A stretch of DNA of 64,000 bases from Periconia sp. R9002 (lineage: Eukaryota; Ascomycota; Dothideomycetes; Pleosporales; Periconiaceae): assembly GCA_023627715.1 (NCBI GenBank), contig JAMAHW010000007.1, positions 310,001-374,000 on the forward strand, given 5' to 3'. This document shows positions 33,747 to 47,581 of this stretch, piece by piece. The notes beneath the pieces are model-generated. The model saw only the letters and a program-made list of their open reading frames with translations. It had not been told where the DNA came from and made no database searches. Position 1 is the stretch's first letter. Each line of letters begins with the position of its first letter. The translations under genes were made by a program, and so were the position numbers.

Positions 33747-36700
33747 TCAGTGCTTCGGCCTCTTTCGTGGCGCCATCAAGGGATCGTTGCCCTTGACTCT
33801 CCTCCTGATTTTCGGCTTCATCGTGCCTCCTAATAAGTTGGGGACACCAGAAGAGGCTTTCGTGGACTGCGGGTCCTTCTTGATCTCGTCGCTGCCAGTT
33901 CCTAGCTGAACAGGCGTGGACGTCCCGCTCTTAGAAGCCGTCTCAGAACTAGCATCTTCCATCTCAATATCGTCATTACCGTCTTCGAGTTTCCGCTTGC
34001 CGTAGCCATTCGCGATATCCACATTCTCGATAAATTCCTCCTTGATTTCTTGTTTAATCATCGTAGGCTTGGTGGTATCGTTGCTGGTATACCGATCTGA
34101 TCCTAACGATGACCCGGACTGATTGCTGTTTGATCGGCTCATGTCTTCGGATTTGACTTCCTGCTTAACGGTTGGTGCTGGCTTGGTCTGGACATCGAAT
34201 ATACCCGGAGGTGCTGGAAATTTGCTCGAGTGCTGCTTCAGCATGCTGCTCACGTCGCCCCCAGTGTAGCGGTCGCGCGTTTTTGCGTCATCCACCAGTT
34301 TCCGCCAAAACTGTCCTCGAATGAGGGACTGTGAATTACCTAGGACGAAGAGCGAAGATTTGGCACGTGTCAGACCGACGTTCATACGTCGGATGTCTTG
34401 CAAGAAACCAATACCGCCGGCAGGGCTTGCACGCACACAGGAGAAGATGATGATTTCACTCTCACGACCCTGGAAAGCATCCGTAGTATTAAAATCGATC
34501 TCTTCCAGAATCGAGGCACCAAATTGGGCAGTGAAGCGATCTTTCAACTCACGAAGTTGAGACTTGTAAGGGGTGATGATACCAATTTTGTTGCGAAAAT
34601 CGAACGCTGGGAAATCACTTGTGAGACGCCGATACAATTGGACTGCAATGTTGATTTCAGCAATGTTGATCAGCGAGTGACCTGCAGCCTGGTGTTGGCC
34701 TTGAACATCAAAGAAGCGATAGGGACCAAGCAGCAAGCTCTTGTGCCAAGGTTGTTTGCGCAACCCTGCCATGTCGCCTCCGTTCAACAGCCTCCCATCG
34801 TAGAATGTCTGACTAGGGAACAGGCTTATCTCAGGGTGCATACGATATTGCGTATCCAGAAGATGCACGTCCTTGGGGTGGTTCTTTTGCATACGGACGA
34901 ACAAGCTCTGTTCGTATTGAAACTTTGCCGCCTCTTTTGAGAAAACAGTCGGAGGTAATTGCTTTGGGTCACCCACGAGGATACATTTCGAGCAGCCGTA
35001 CTTGAGAGGGATCAGTGCGCTCATCTCAACACACTGGGCAGCCTCGTCGACAACCACAGTTTCGAATTCAATATTGAGACCTTGAAACATTTCATGACCG
35101 CTACCGCTTAGTGTAGCACATATGATGTGTGCATCGTCTAGTACCTGCTGCTGGGCGCGTCGACGGTTGAGTTCGGCATTACGATCCGCGGTCCTCTCGG
35201 CATCCTTTGTATTATCGATCTTGGTACCTAATAAGGCCTTTTGACGACGAAGAGCGCTTATGTCTTCTTGCAGCCTGGAAGCATCGGCCCCCTTAACCTC
35301 TCCTGTAGCCATCTGGTCTTGCGCTATCCGGAGTTGCTCCGATATTTGCTTATGGTCTGCAAAAAGTTTTCGTGTGGCTTCTGTATCCTTTTCATTCGAG
35401 CTGCCAAGCCCGAGCTTCTTACTGACTAGGTTGTCTAGAACGACATCCTGCACGTTTGTGTTGACGTTGTCGCTGCGACCCAGACGCACAATGTTAGGTT
35501 TTCGTTCTTCACCATTTACGGTCTTGATGCCATTTTTGAATCGCATGACCAGTTCATCAACAGCTGCGTTACTGGGAGCGCACACGAGCAACTTTTTCGA
35601 CGCACTATCCGATCTAAGCTGACCTGGGATCTGAATGGCCGTGCCGCGAGTGCGAAGACTTTCGGATAAAACAGCGCCTACAATTGCTACAATAGTCTTG
35701 GTCTTTCCTGAACCAGGGGGTCTTCATAACACATTAGCATTCATCACTCTTTGCATTCTTGGAGAATTTCTCACCCTTGAATAAGTGTAAAGGCGTCATT
35801 GTCAATGGCAGACTTTACAGCTTTGGCCTGGGCCTGGTTCAAACTATAATTTTTGATCAATGGATCAATATCTTTCTCCTTGTATGTCAAAAGTGGGGAA
35901 GGTTTGGCGTTGACAATCTCATCACAAAGATCGTAGTATTGCAAGCCTTCCAGCGCTCCGTATTCACGTTCGAGGGGCGTCAGTGATTGGATCTTTGTGC
36001 CAAACACAGACGTATTAGGCACGAGGGACTGTATAAGAGGATTTCCGGGCATAACTCGGTAGCTCATTTCAACGTGAGCTTTCTTGCGTTGAACACGGAA
36101 AACTCGCGCAAGACAGTGTGGGTCTTGAGCAGATGGAACTTTCGACTTGTGGAGTAGGATGACATCGCCTTCCATGACTTGCGCATCCTTGAGATCTTTT
36201 TGTGTCATAGTACTGCTGACTTCCAGAAAGGCGTCAACATTAGACCGTGCCACGATGCGTACCTCATAGGGCCGACTCTGATTCTCTTCTCGGGCTTTCA
36301 CAAAACCTTGCCAGGCTTCCAGAGTGAGTAAAGGCTTGAAGGTTGCTTGGTAATCCTGAGGAGATTGGAATTTATCCAGAACAGTGGCATACCCGCCTTT
36401 GGATTTCGGTGGGAAATCACCTTCGTGGAAGTAATCCCATCCGAGGATGGTCTTGTGCAGAAAAGAAAGATCCGGTATGAGTCGTGCTCGCATGTCTTTG
36501 AAAGATCGCTGTATCTTCCGCTTCCTCACTGGCATTTGTATCTTGATTTCGTTTACAATGTTTGTTTTGGGTCCGGCTTTTAACTTCGGCTTGGTAATGC
36601 CGAACAATTCCTCGTCGAAATCACCTTCATCGTCATCAGACTCATCTGAAGAATGCATCAGACCTTCTCCTTTTGGTGCTTGGTCTTTGCCCAAGATGCC

Positions 36701-39700
36701 TATGCCATCTAATCCAGAGCCTGCCTCCGAAGTGAGGGAGGTAAGGCCTCTCTCTTTCCTTGCTTTGGCAATGGCAGCTTCTTTCTCCTTCTTTGCACGT
36801 TCCAGTTCGAGCTGACGCTTCCTCTTAAACTCGTTTTGGGCGGCGTTTTTTGCTTCTTCCAGTTTAGCTGACTTAGCAGCTTGCGCTTCCCTGACTTTGG
36901 CTAGTTCTCGGCTCTCCTTCATCCGTGACATGGTAGGAATAGAGTGCGCAAGTAGGCTGCTGGAGCGACTAGCTGTGTCTTTCGCAGCACCCTTCGACAC
37001 GCCCGTTGACATCCATTCAGAAAGTGATCCTTGTCGCCGTTCCTTCGTAGGTTGCTCTTCTTCCTTGACAAGGGAGCGGCCAAGATGAATTTCCAGTGCG
37101 CGTTGCAGTTCAGCTTGTTGCTGCATGCTGAGTCTTGCCCTGACGCCGCCTGTCAAGACTGATTCCATGTAATCCAGCGTCCCCACTTGGAGCTCGATTC
37201 CGACATCGCGCAACCGGACAAGGAGTTTACTTATCAGCGTAACGGACTTCGTGGACAAGTACTCGTCTCTCAAGCGTAACCACTTTTTCAATTCATCCAT
37301 GGTTTTGGCAGGCTCCTCCAGTAACTTTTTGAGGTATGCAGCGCGACCACTGTTATCGTCATCTTTGTTGGAAGTGCCCAATGCAGAAGCAAAGATACTG
37401 CACTGATCAAAAAGATTGTCGGCAAATTGCATCACATCACGACAGAAGTTCATCATCATTTCCTTATCATGGATGCCGAGATTGCTCCACGCTTCCGTTG
37501 TCGCGAAGAAAATTGTGAGAGCATCCCACAAGCTTTTCCACAAATTCAGTGTCACGGAAGCTTCACCGGCATCAAATTGACGAGATCGAAGTATGCCATC
37601 CTGGGGGTGGCACAATACGTCGATAATATCTGTGCAGGTTCTCATCATACTTGGGGCAGCCGCAAACGTTCTTCTGCGCTTTACAGCGTTACAAGCGTCT
37701 GCAATACCTACCAGAGCATACTTGTAGTACGAGCGTAAGATGAAGTGAAGTGCGTCACGGCGCTCATCCTGAGAGCTGATGACCTTGAGCAGCTCGATAG
37801 CAGCGCTTCGAGTATCCTCGGTGGAAGAGAACAATAGGGAGATAATAGCGCTTGCAGCAGCGGGCTGATTGAATAAAGCACCGAGTTGTTGAGGATGGAA
37901 ATCTGCTAGCCGTATGGCAACGTCGGTGATTGACCTGGAAAGTAGTTCAAACCTATCGTTAAAGTGTTTCACCGTGGTGGGCATAGGAACATCCTTCTTC
38001 ATATGTATAGGTTCCAAGCCGATAATGGTCCTGCCGGCAATGAGAAGATGAATTGCCACATCTATATTTTCTGAATCAATTGCCTTGATAATGGTCTCCC
38101 AAATTGGCCTGGAGGGTGTTACTTCGTTCGGTGACGGCTGCTTAGCTTGTATTAGCTGCTTTTCAACACTGGTAGAAAGCGCTTCTAAAGTAAAGGCGTG
38201 TTGAATCATCGACAAGGCGAGTTGCAAATCTTCGCGAGTCTCTGGAGTTCTCAAACGTTTCAGGTTAGTGACTATAAGTTGGATGTGAAGTTTGAGAACA
38301 TCGAGCATGGCGTTGACGGTGGGTTGTCCAACGAAGTTTTGGCTCTGCTTGCCTTCGCACATTCTTTTGAAAGCATAATCCAAGACTCGCAGACCCTCCC
38401 TAAAACAATATGCTCGTGATGTACGCGAGAATTGGTCGGACTGGAGACGGCCGAACAATGCATTTGCAAATGCCCGCACGGCTGGTGTCAAGTTTGTTGG
38501 CTTGATGGAAGCCAGGAAGGGTGGGATCCAACTAAAAGCTTCGACGAGATTAGATATGTCTTGTTCATTCTCGTCAGTAGCTGCTCGCAAAAGGGAGCGC
38601 AGAAACGGGCTGTTGAAGACTTGTTCAACCACCGTAGCTGCTGGTGCGCTTATAGCGTCCATGGCATCCCAGAAATCGGCTGGAGATTTTTCCAGAAGGA
38701 GTTTCATAGTCACAATGAGATCCAAGAAGCCCTCCGATTCCAGCGAAAGATGATCGAGAAGTAAGCGGTAGAAGTTCCCGTCTAAGCCTCGTATGCAGTT
38801 GGTGATTATATCTTTATCTGACTTCTTGATAATCAGAGAAACGCCACGCCAGAACGGAGCAACAAAAGCCAATTCTAGAGCGTTCATTTGGACCTTCATC
38901 ATAGCATCAACTAAATGGTCGCGCACTGTCCATTCAAACTCGGACATAAGTAAGTTCCGCTTAAAGGTTGCCCATGATGCTGCTGCCCACTGTTGACGCG
39001 TTTCGTTTCTAGAGAAGAGGAAGCGAGTCATTGCAGGAAGATATGTTTGAAGTTTCAAGCGTTTCTTTGTTTGTACGAGCCCAAAGGGCGTATCGAAATG
39101 ACGCTGTAGAAGATCCTCGTTCCGTATCAGAGCGTCGCAGCTCAGCCCCTCGAAAAAGGCATATGTAGCTTGATCAGGTAGAATGCGTACACCGCGTTGT
39201 TTTGGATCCGCGTTCTGTAGCACCGAATTGGCCTCGGCTAGACCCTGATGTATACGATCTAGACAGTGATTGTCGACTACGCGCAGGAAATCGTGAACCA
39301 TTTCCTCATCAAAATTCTCCACAAGCCGGGCCTTCCACTCCGCTCGGCTCGAATGGAATATCCGAACGCAGACGTCACAACTTGACATTATGCCATTCAA
39401 CTTTTCCAACAACCAGGTCTTATGTGGTGCGGCTTCGTCTCCGTCGTAGGCTAGGATTTGCAGCGCCTCTAGGGTGATCCATTTCCTCTTCTCGGCTTCT
39501 TCCACCTTCAGTTTACGTTCGGCTTTGGCCGCATCGCTGTTATCAACATCGATGTTGGCGATGTCTTCGTCAAAGTATACCTCTCCGTCCTCGGGTCCCG
39601 TACGTGGGCAGAAAATGTGAAGCTGTTGGGGAAGGATCTTGAGTTCGCTAGCAGTGGTCAGCGAGCGTGTTGTGTTTAGGATTGGAGATGATATATGCGC

Positions 39701-39737
39701 AGGTGACATACTTTATTCGTTCTACAATGTCCGCCAT
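33747..39737 (-). CDS. SEN1: Sen1-type superfamily 1 RNA/DNA helicase, three exons
   Basis: Exons 39712-39737, 35775-39647 and 33747-35721 give 1957 residues. The tiny first exon (26 nt, MADIVERIN) is joined in phase 2 through donor GTATGT and acceptor GCTAG. The second intron (donor GTGAGA, acceptor GAAG) splits the Walker A motif in phase 2, restoring GPPGSGKTKT (1300-1309). Other helicase motifs: SNAAVDEL (Ia), DEAAQ near 1525-1529 (Walker B), GDPKQLPPTV (III), DTQYRMHPEI (IV), TDAFQGRESEIIIFSCVR (V) and VGLTRAKSSLFVLGN (VI). The first 900 residues are the helical Sen1 N-terminal domain, followed by a Lys/Glu-rich charged linker. The end is a basic nuclear signal (RRRVKG, PRKRPKH). Sen1 unwinds RNA:DNA hybrids, terminates non-coding RNA polymerase II transcription and limits R-loops, in the nucleus. 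Confidence 0.95.
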
Positions 39738-40966
39738 AGTGGCCTATAGCGACCAGCAACGGGTGATGGCTTAAAACCGAGTACGAGCACTTGTCTCACA
39801 CCTTTCACAAGAACAGAGCGCTATCCACACGGACATGTATAGACACCATGTGTGTGGAAAAACCTTCTCCAAGTCACGGTTATTTGTAGAAAGTGTGCTA
39901 TGTACTGTCGTTCAAGCTTTAGGTTGACCTCAAAACAAGTGACAAAACAGGCGGCGGCGGCGGAGGAAGCGGCGCTCCTCAACGTTGGAAAGACGGCCCC
40001 CGCAAGCAAATGTGTGCGATCGACAGCTTCCCGGAGAATAACGGCCGGTTGATTGACTGGATGGGTGGGTTAATCGGCCGTGTGTTCGAGTTAGAAGGCG
40101 AGAGGTATGGTCTTTATAGGTACAGGGCCATGCCGGTCTTTGAAGATAAAGTGCAAGAAGCCGACGCGACCAACGACGCGGCTAGCGGCCCCGCTAAGAC
40201 CGCGTTGCTGCCAAGCCAATTAACGGACGCACATGCCCTGGAAATCCCATGCTCGTGCTGCATGCATATGTGTATCTCACTACAGCCTACATTTACTTTT
40301 TCGACATGTAAGAGAAACTGCCTGCCTCTCACTTCAAATTATAAGGTGCCAGCATGAACGTTCGCGGATAAAAATCGATTATCTTCGGACAAACCAGCCG
40401 ATAGCGGCAATCATTTGTACTGTACATATCTACTGCAGCTACTCTGCCTCCAAAAAAAAACCCTCCCTTGATAGCCGTCCTCCTCTTCCAATGCAATGAA
40501 AAATTCCATCTGCTCTGTCAGCAGCCCATTCCCTCTGCGACAAACTCAAACCACCGAGTCGAGAAAGAGAGTATAAGAAAAATCAAGTGCGACATAAAGT
40601 AGAATAGACAAAGCTGGGCTCCAAACCAAACACGCACACACTCTCTCTCATACACACCCAAACGCCTGTTTGCTTCGTGCGGTTCACGAGAAAGCTCACT
40701 GTTCTCGACTGCACCTAACGACAGAGTAATTCGAAAAAATAAAAATAGAATAGGAAAAAAGGGGACCGGTGCCGCCGGCCTAATCCAAGAAAGATCTGCA
40801 AAAAGTCTAAGAAACGCCAGTCCGTGGTGTAAGTAGATGGGAAGGAGTAGAATAAAGAACGATTTTGGTGCATGGACAATCAAATCCCTGGCTTGTTGGA
40901 ATAACGTAATATGTACAGCCGTAAGCAAGAACGCGCATAGATATTATATTTCAAGGTCATGAACAA
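39738..40966. other. SEN1 promoter and flippase 3' region
   Basis: 1.2 kb between two minus-strand genes. A GGC/GGA trinucleotide run lies at 39950-39972. Two open frames (40010-40357 plus, 40518-40928 minus) have no convincing domain; the latter is hydrophobic because of T-rich composition. No gene is called. Confidence 0.45.
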
Positions 40967-43900
40967 CTACCGCCGTGGGCTTCCCGGAGGCTCAGTGGGA
41001 TTCGCTTGTGGTACAGGCGGCGGTGTCTCGTGGTCGCGAAGATGCTCTGGTGCCTCTTCCCGTGTCACGGTAGGTCTTCTAAACACATTCCGTAGTCGGC
41101 TCATAGCACGACCGTCTTGTTGAGGCGGTGCACCATAGCTGTTGCGGCTGTGTGATGACTCCATCCGCGTCAGCATAGCCGCCGAGGTAAAGTCGTTGCT
41201 GCATTCGAAGCTGGGCCTGACCCGGTCCATTGACATCCGAGCACGATCGAACGATGGCCGCGGCCTATCCATAGATATGCGATGTGCCGGGTTAGGGGCC
41301 TGTGGAATTGCATCAAGTGAGGGTCGGAAGGTGTAGTCGGTGCTGTTGCTCCCATTCTGACTCCTGGGGTTATGCGTAGTGGCTGTAGGAGCTACCGAGG
41401 GCGGGTAAAATGGCCGCACGTCCTCATCCCCATCCTGCGCATTAGCGGCTTTGTATTTGGACGCATCAGATGGTGCTTTGGACGCGGCCTTGCCCGGTGG
41501 TGGAGGAATGAATGCGTTGGTCTCTCTAAGGTAGTCAAACTTGCCTTGCTTGACTTGCTCCCGGATGATGTCTACATCGAGAGGGAAAAACATCTTCTGG
41601 GTGGACTTGGCAATGAACCGCGGAAGCAGACACGCAATGAGGGCGACCAAGAGTACAGCCCAAAAGTACAACGAGCCGTAAACCTCGGCACCACCCTTGT
41701 AAAATTGGGCGCTGGAAGAGAACGAGGTGTAAACGCCGGTCCAGAACCAGATAAAGATAGTACTGATGATGACCACGAGAACCATGATCCAATCCCAGCG
41801 GAAGGTGTTGAAGAGCACGAAAAAGTTTGCAGCACAAACGGCGATGGTGGCAACAGTGATTCCCATGCGCTTCAACTCGGCCAGGTCCAATCCGTTCTCT
41901 GTGGCGAAAGTAGCTGGTGAGAACACCAAGTAGACGAAGTAGAAAGCAATAGCCGATTGATATACACCATCAACCATATAGGACCTGAAGAAAATTAGTG
42001 TTTGAATTGCCACGGATAGAGTTAGAAAGACGCACCAAAACTTCCACTGCGTCCACTCCTTTCGTTCGATACCCCGAGTGTATAGCTGTGGCACAGCGAG
42101 TGAGACTCGGTCATCTACATCCTGGTCGAGGACGCCCATAAGAATGACTGGGAGAGATGTAAATGCCAAGTTGAACCAAATAATGTAACTATAGTCAAAA
42201 ATGTACTGGCTGTCGAAGTTGGTATAAATTTGATACCAAAAGAGGCCAAAAGTCCACACGATATTCTGTGACATGTTAGATAATGAAGATGCACACAAGA
42301 CATTATCACTAACCTTGTAAAAGAAGTTCGCAATAGTTGCAGCCAATCTACGATAAGACCAGCGGCCATGGACGAGAACCAAACGAGTGAGAAAGCGGAA
42401 TTGGCCAATGGCATAGTCTGAGGACATGACTGCGGCGCGACCTTCCACACCAGCAATACCAACACCGACATGAGCTTCCTGGATCATAGCCACATCGTTT
42501 GCACCGTCGCCAATGGCGAGTGTGAGACAATCCAAACCGGTCTTGACCATGTTGACAACGGCGGCCTTTTGAGCCGGGCTGACTCTGCAACAAAGAACAG
42601 ATCGACATTGTTTACAGAGCAGAAGGAACTTCCTTTTGACGGAATCATCCAAACACAACTTCAAGGTGTCTCCATCGATGACGATTGCATGGGTAGGTGG
42701 TGGTGGTTCGTGGTCGTTCTGAGCCTTGTCCAACTCCTCCTGTGACCCAGTCATCCCGAAAATCGCGAGCTTTTCATCCAGCAAGGCCTCTGTTGTAGCT
42801 AGGCTCTCGTCCTCCACTTTGAAGAGAATCAAATCCATGTCATTGTCCAGAAGGTTGCAAGAAAATCCAATATTGATGGCCGTTTCGACTTTGTCTCCTG
42901 TAAGCACCCAAAGCTTGATACCAGCTCTACCAAGGAGAGATATAGAATCAGGAACGCCCTCCTGCAACCTGTCCTCAATCGCAGTTCCACCAATAAGCCA
43001 AAGTTGATTTTCAATGCGATCTGATACTTCTTCGAGTTTCTCTTCACGACCAGTGACAGCGTTGGCAGCAAGATCGTAGTCCCGGTTCCATGCCTGGTAC
43101 TCCTCTTCGGAAATGTCCTTTTGGGCTATACAGAGGGTTCTAAGGCCTTCTCTTGCAAACATTTCGAGGTGTTCTCCGGTGGTCGAGCGAAGCTCTCGTT
43201 GTTCACCTGGGATCAACCTTGAGTAGATCATACTGTCGGCACCTTTGCAGAACAAAGTGATCTTTCCATCAGGCATCCGTATAATAGCACTCATTCGTTT
43301 TCTAGTAGAATTGAATTCGAGTGTATTAAGCACCGTGTACCTACGCTCCTCGCCCAGGAAATTGACTATCAAGCGATCATCCTCTCGCCCGACAAAAGTG
43401 ATACCTACATCACGTGCAGTTGCTACCAAGGCGGCTTCATCGGGAGATTGCGCTTTGAATTCGATCTTTGGTGGGTCGCCAGGTGTTCGCTCGGTCACGA
43501 CAGTATGACACAGGGCTAAGGCAAGCATAAATTTTTCGTTGGCTAGTCGTTGTTCATGACCAGAGTCGCCAGCGAGATCTTCCACAAAATCGGGAGCAAC
43601 AAAAGTGAGTTCATCGTCCCACAAGTAAGGATTGTCGTACATTTTTCGCATTCTTTGAATCATACGAGTGCGATCCCGGGCGATCTGCTGGCGTGCTCGC
43701 TCGCCTTCGACCTCAATATCGACGCCCTGTCTTCGCTGCATACCGGCTTGTGCCTCGGTATAAGCTTCACCATAAGGAACACCGTTGACTGTGGCCTTCT
43801 TGAACTCCATGACGTTTTGGGTCAATGTGCCCGTCTTGTCGGAGAAGATGTACTCAATCTGCCCAACATCATCGGAGATATTCCAGGACTTTGGTGTGCA

Positions 43901-45758
43901 CGGGTAGTCCAAAGGAGCGTAGTACATTTGGACATCACTGTAAATGAAGAAGGCCTGGGCCGTTCGAATGATTTCCAGGGTGATGTAGAGGGAGATGGGC
44001 ACCAAGTTCTGGAATAGAATGATACCGGCCCAGAAAGCAATTACTCCATCGATAACAGCATTGTTGTTTCCGTATGAGCCGAATTCGAACAGGGAATGAG
44101 ACGTGTCGGGTTTGCCCCAAAATACTCCCAGGACAATACCAGAGACGAGACACATGAAGAACAGAATGATGAAGTTGTAGACGACGTTCCAGTTGAGATC
44201 CTTGCTCATTTTGGCGCGTTTACTTGGAGTGATACCAGAGTTGAGCATGATCTTTGTCTCTTCACCGGTGAAAACGACGCAACCAAGGACCCATTCAGTG
44301 TTACGGAGCTGACAACCACGAAGTAACAAGTTGTTGATGGAGATGGGCTCAGCCATTTCATACGGCGCAGCATTCGGATCTTTTGCATTGTGCTGCATCC
44401 AGCGTATCACAGCGCTATAAGCATAGAGATTGGAGTGTGGTGCCTCGCTTTCAATCCAGAATTCAGCCTGCTCGCAGTGTCGCGCGTGCTTTACGTCGCG
44501 AGTACAGTGTAACGCATTGCGAACCTTGAGGTTAGTCTCACCGTCAAGACCCTTCGTCTCCACGTAACAAGCACCGTCGTCTGACGAAGTGGACAGAACA
44601 ACCACATCTGCAGGGATCTCATCATCATTATACAACCGGACAAAATCGCCCACTTGCACGTTTTTCCATGCATCCTTTTTAAAACGAGCCTTGTCGGGAG
44701 TTGTTTTGTAGGGGTCAATGACACTACCCCAGAACTTGGAGGCGATTTGAACATCGGGACCTCGGGACTTGTCTCCTTCATTCATGTGAGTGTGACCCCC
44801 CAAATCCACCGCATCCGTAGGAGGTGGCGACTGGCTTGGGGAAGCTCCAGGCAAAGGTGAAGGAACGGGTGTCATCTGGATGCCGGGTTCTCCTGTGGTA
44901 TAGGACGATCTGTGTATCATTACCGAAGCCCTTCTTGTGTCGATCGATGGACGCGATGCGTCATTGTTTCGCGCTTGTCCCTCTTTCCCTTTCGAGCCTC
45001 GGTTTTTCCAAAAGCGATAAAAAGAGATGATGGCTCTTGTGTTTGCCTTTTTGAACTTTCGCCATAGAGAAACCGTGTCCTCTGCCGTGTTGACGTTGTT
45101 GAAATCAACGAGCCGATGGATGGGAGCATTGTTCAATTCTGTATCGAGGACAGTCCGCCTCCAGTCTTCGATGGCGTCTTTAATTGCGGTCACAATGAGA
45201 ATCACAATAAGCGGCACAGCGTTGAGTGCGGGGTTCGAGGCTCCAAATATAGAGAAAATCTATCAAGCAGTTAGCAGGATGAAACTGTGTGGCTGTTTCG
45301 TGTAGAGGACGTACGCCGAGAATAATGATAAAGGCGAAATAGACGTTTGCGATGTTATGAAACTGGAACCACAGATTCTTGGGTATGAAGCTCAGGGGCG
45401 TGTATTTGGCTGTTCTTATCTTGTTTCGCGCGTAATGGGCTTTGGCGTGGCCGTCCTCGTCGCGTTCGTGTGCAGGCAACGGAATATTAAAGTATACGGT
45501 CCGTCCGCCTTCCTGGTCATCGCTGCCAGCCTCCGAATTGGCAAGATCTCCATTTTCCGTTCCTGTCGTTTCTTTACCCATGGATTCTCTCTTCTTTTCG
45601 TTGATGGAGCCCATGCGTCGATGCAAACGATCCTTTAACGACTGCCTCTTGTTATCAGCCTTCTGGCCGGTGGCGCGGTGAGTGGCCCATCGTATTCTTT
45701 TGACGGGATTCGTAACTTCGCGTTCCTCGGGCGGTGGTGGAGGGGCTGAAGGTTCCAT
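40967..45758 (-). CDS. P4-type ATPase, phospholipid flippase of the Dnf1/Dnf2 group, four exons
   Basis: Exons 45315-45758, 42314-45259, 42036-42265 and 40967-41984 give 1545 residues. The first intron is phase 0. The other two (42266-42313, 48 nt; 41985-42035, 51 nt) are divisible by three and contain no stop, so the raw frame runs through them. They are inferred because each has GT...CAG ends and interrupts the conserved runs FYK/NIVWTFGLFWYQ and WKFW/SYMVDGVYQ. P4 landmarks: FNIPLP and NKIRTAKYTPLSFIP near the start, DGETNLK (actuator loop), PISL in membrane helix 4, phosphorylation motif DKTGTLTQN (Asp about 622), KGADSMIYSRL, and TGDKVETAINI and GDGANDV hinge motifs. The hydrophilic C-tail is Pro/Ser-rich. 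Dnf-type flippases move phosphatidylcholine and phosphatidylethanolamine to the cytosolic leaflet at plasma membrane and endosomes, usually with a Cdc50/Lem3 partner. Confidence 0.95.
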
Positions 45759-47581
45759 GACTTTGCGATTCGGTGGTGGGCGAAGTACGCGGGAGAGCGG
45801 CTTGATGCTGGCGCCGGCCTCAGCCGGAAAGGCCTAATTGTTGCAGTATAGGCCAATGCGCCCTAGTATATACAGTGCCTGGAAGATGCGAGGGCGTTGA
45901 TGGCGATTCTGGGGAAGCAGGGGCGGGTTTATGTCGAAGGGGGTTGAGGCTGTGAGCGGCGCGGGTATGCCGGGTAGGTCGGGCTAGGTATTACGAGAAG
46001 GGGAGGGCGAGGTTGACTAGAGCATTAGAGGTCGAGTGTGAGCGAGTGACGGGTACGAGGAGTGCGGTGTGGCGACGATAGAAATTTGCGCCTCTACGGG
46101 TCCATAGAGGGTGGTGTTGTGGGTGGGAGGGAAGGTCGAAGGTGGCCGAGAGAAAGCTATGTTCCCTAGAGGCACAGGCACAGGCACAGCACAGAGGGTA
46201 GGGTTCGCCCGGGGAGGGAGGCTCGCCGCTCGGAATTGTAAGCATCCATACAGTAAAAGGCTCGGCGGAAATTAACCCTACTTAAACCCGGCTGCTCCGC
46301 ACTGTTTGCAGCACTTGGCAGAGACGATGGAAGAAATAAATAGGTAGCCTACCTACTACGTGAACAGGAGGGATTTTTGATTTAAGCAGCGACCGTTCTG
46401 GTGCTTTGTTCGGAGGGGGGAAATGGGCTGGTTGAGCCAAACGGGTACGGGAGGGAAATAAACGTTTGATGACGGTTGGGGGGGTGATTGGGGAGGGAAG
46501 CTGCATGTGCGATGAGTACACCTGGCGAGGAAGCAACATGGATGGATGCTCCGGATGGTCGGTCGGCCTTCATGTAGTAAGAGTAATTGCTCAACTTGGC
46601 CTTACGGGAGTCAGACGCATGCCATGGGGCGGAGCACATCAGCCTTCTTCCTGCACCACTGTATTGCCTCTACTTAGATCAACAGGTTAACAATTGTTCT
46701 TCCTCCCATAGATAGGTATCTAGGTACTTGCTGATGTATGCCCAGTCCAGCCAGGGCTGAGCGGTATTGACCGGCCCTGGCCCTTTAACGTTTGACTAAG
46801 CACCACGGCAAACTGTAAGTTATTAGTAGGCCCTGCAAAATAAATAGTCACAAACGAGCCACCACACCGTTTCACCCGAAGCTTTCTGTCCGGAAAGCAA
46901 TTGTGGGGGGGGCATCGCTGCAGGGATTTCCGCCGCCGAGGGGCAACGTTGGCCTCATCATCATGGCCTTTTTCTGCCCGCGCTGTTCCCTTCGTTATGC
47001 CTCTGCTTGGTGTACGGCGCTGGGCAGATCGGCCAAGCTCGCCGCACATACCGCCAGTACGTACGCCTTGTACGCACTACGGGTGCACATTACGCCCTGC
47101 CCCAGCATGCCTATGCGAAAGATGATACTGCTATGGAGGCATTGATTAATGATGCTCTCTATCTGATGCTAAACAACGAGTACATTCAGTATGTAGACGT
47201 AAGTTAACGTACGTAGGTATATACATACGTGCCTTTACGTATCAATCAATGTATGCATTGTTTGACGCAGTGTGCCTTAAATTGTTGGTGCACGCAATGG
47301 ATCCAACCGACCGTGACGTTTGTTTGACCAGTATAACGCTTACTCACTTTCGATATTCTTTCATTGTTGAAGTGCACCGACTTGATATGCTCGTATTTAT
47401 GTACACATCTAGTCCGGATGCAACTTGATCCATGCTTGGTGATCCGAACCTTTGCGGGTCACGAAATTACTATACACGTGACTTGGCGTATCGATGAATC
47501 GCGCCAAGCATCGCGAATCGACGTTGGACATCATCCCGCTCTCATTCCGCCGCTCGACCCTCCAAATCCCCGCAAATCGAC
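45759..47581. other. Divergent intergenic region with exon-like segment
   Basis: 1.8 kb between the flippase start (minus) and the orphan gene start (plus). The first 500 bp are G-rich on the plus strand with a GGCACA triplet repeat (46172-46191). A stop-free segment ending at a consensus donor lies at 46905-47198 (listed separately). No complete gene is recognised. Confidence 0.45.
46905..47198 (+). other. Exon-like open segment, unassigned
   Basis: One plus-strand frame is open from at least 46905 and ends exactly at GTAGAC followed by GTAAGT (47199). It encodes ...ARRTYRQYVRLVRTT... and ...MEALINDALYLMLNNEY..., which read like a soluble helical protein. A matching acceptor (TTGACGCAG, ending 47269) continues phase 0 for 18 codons to TGA. 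No in-frame ATG is present, so it would need an upstream exon; an AG acceptor-like GCTGCAG lies at 46916-46922. It may be part of an unrecognised gene, a gene relic, or chance. Confidence 0.2.

Noticed and set aside
40518..40928. 136-codon hydrophobic minus-strand frame beside the flippase
   Set aside because: Hydrophobicity follows from T-rich 3' DNA; no family features.
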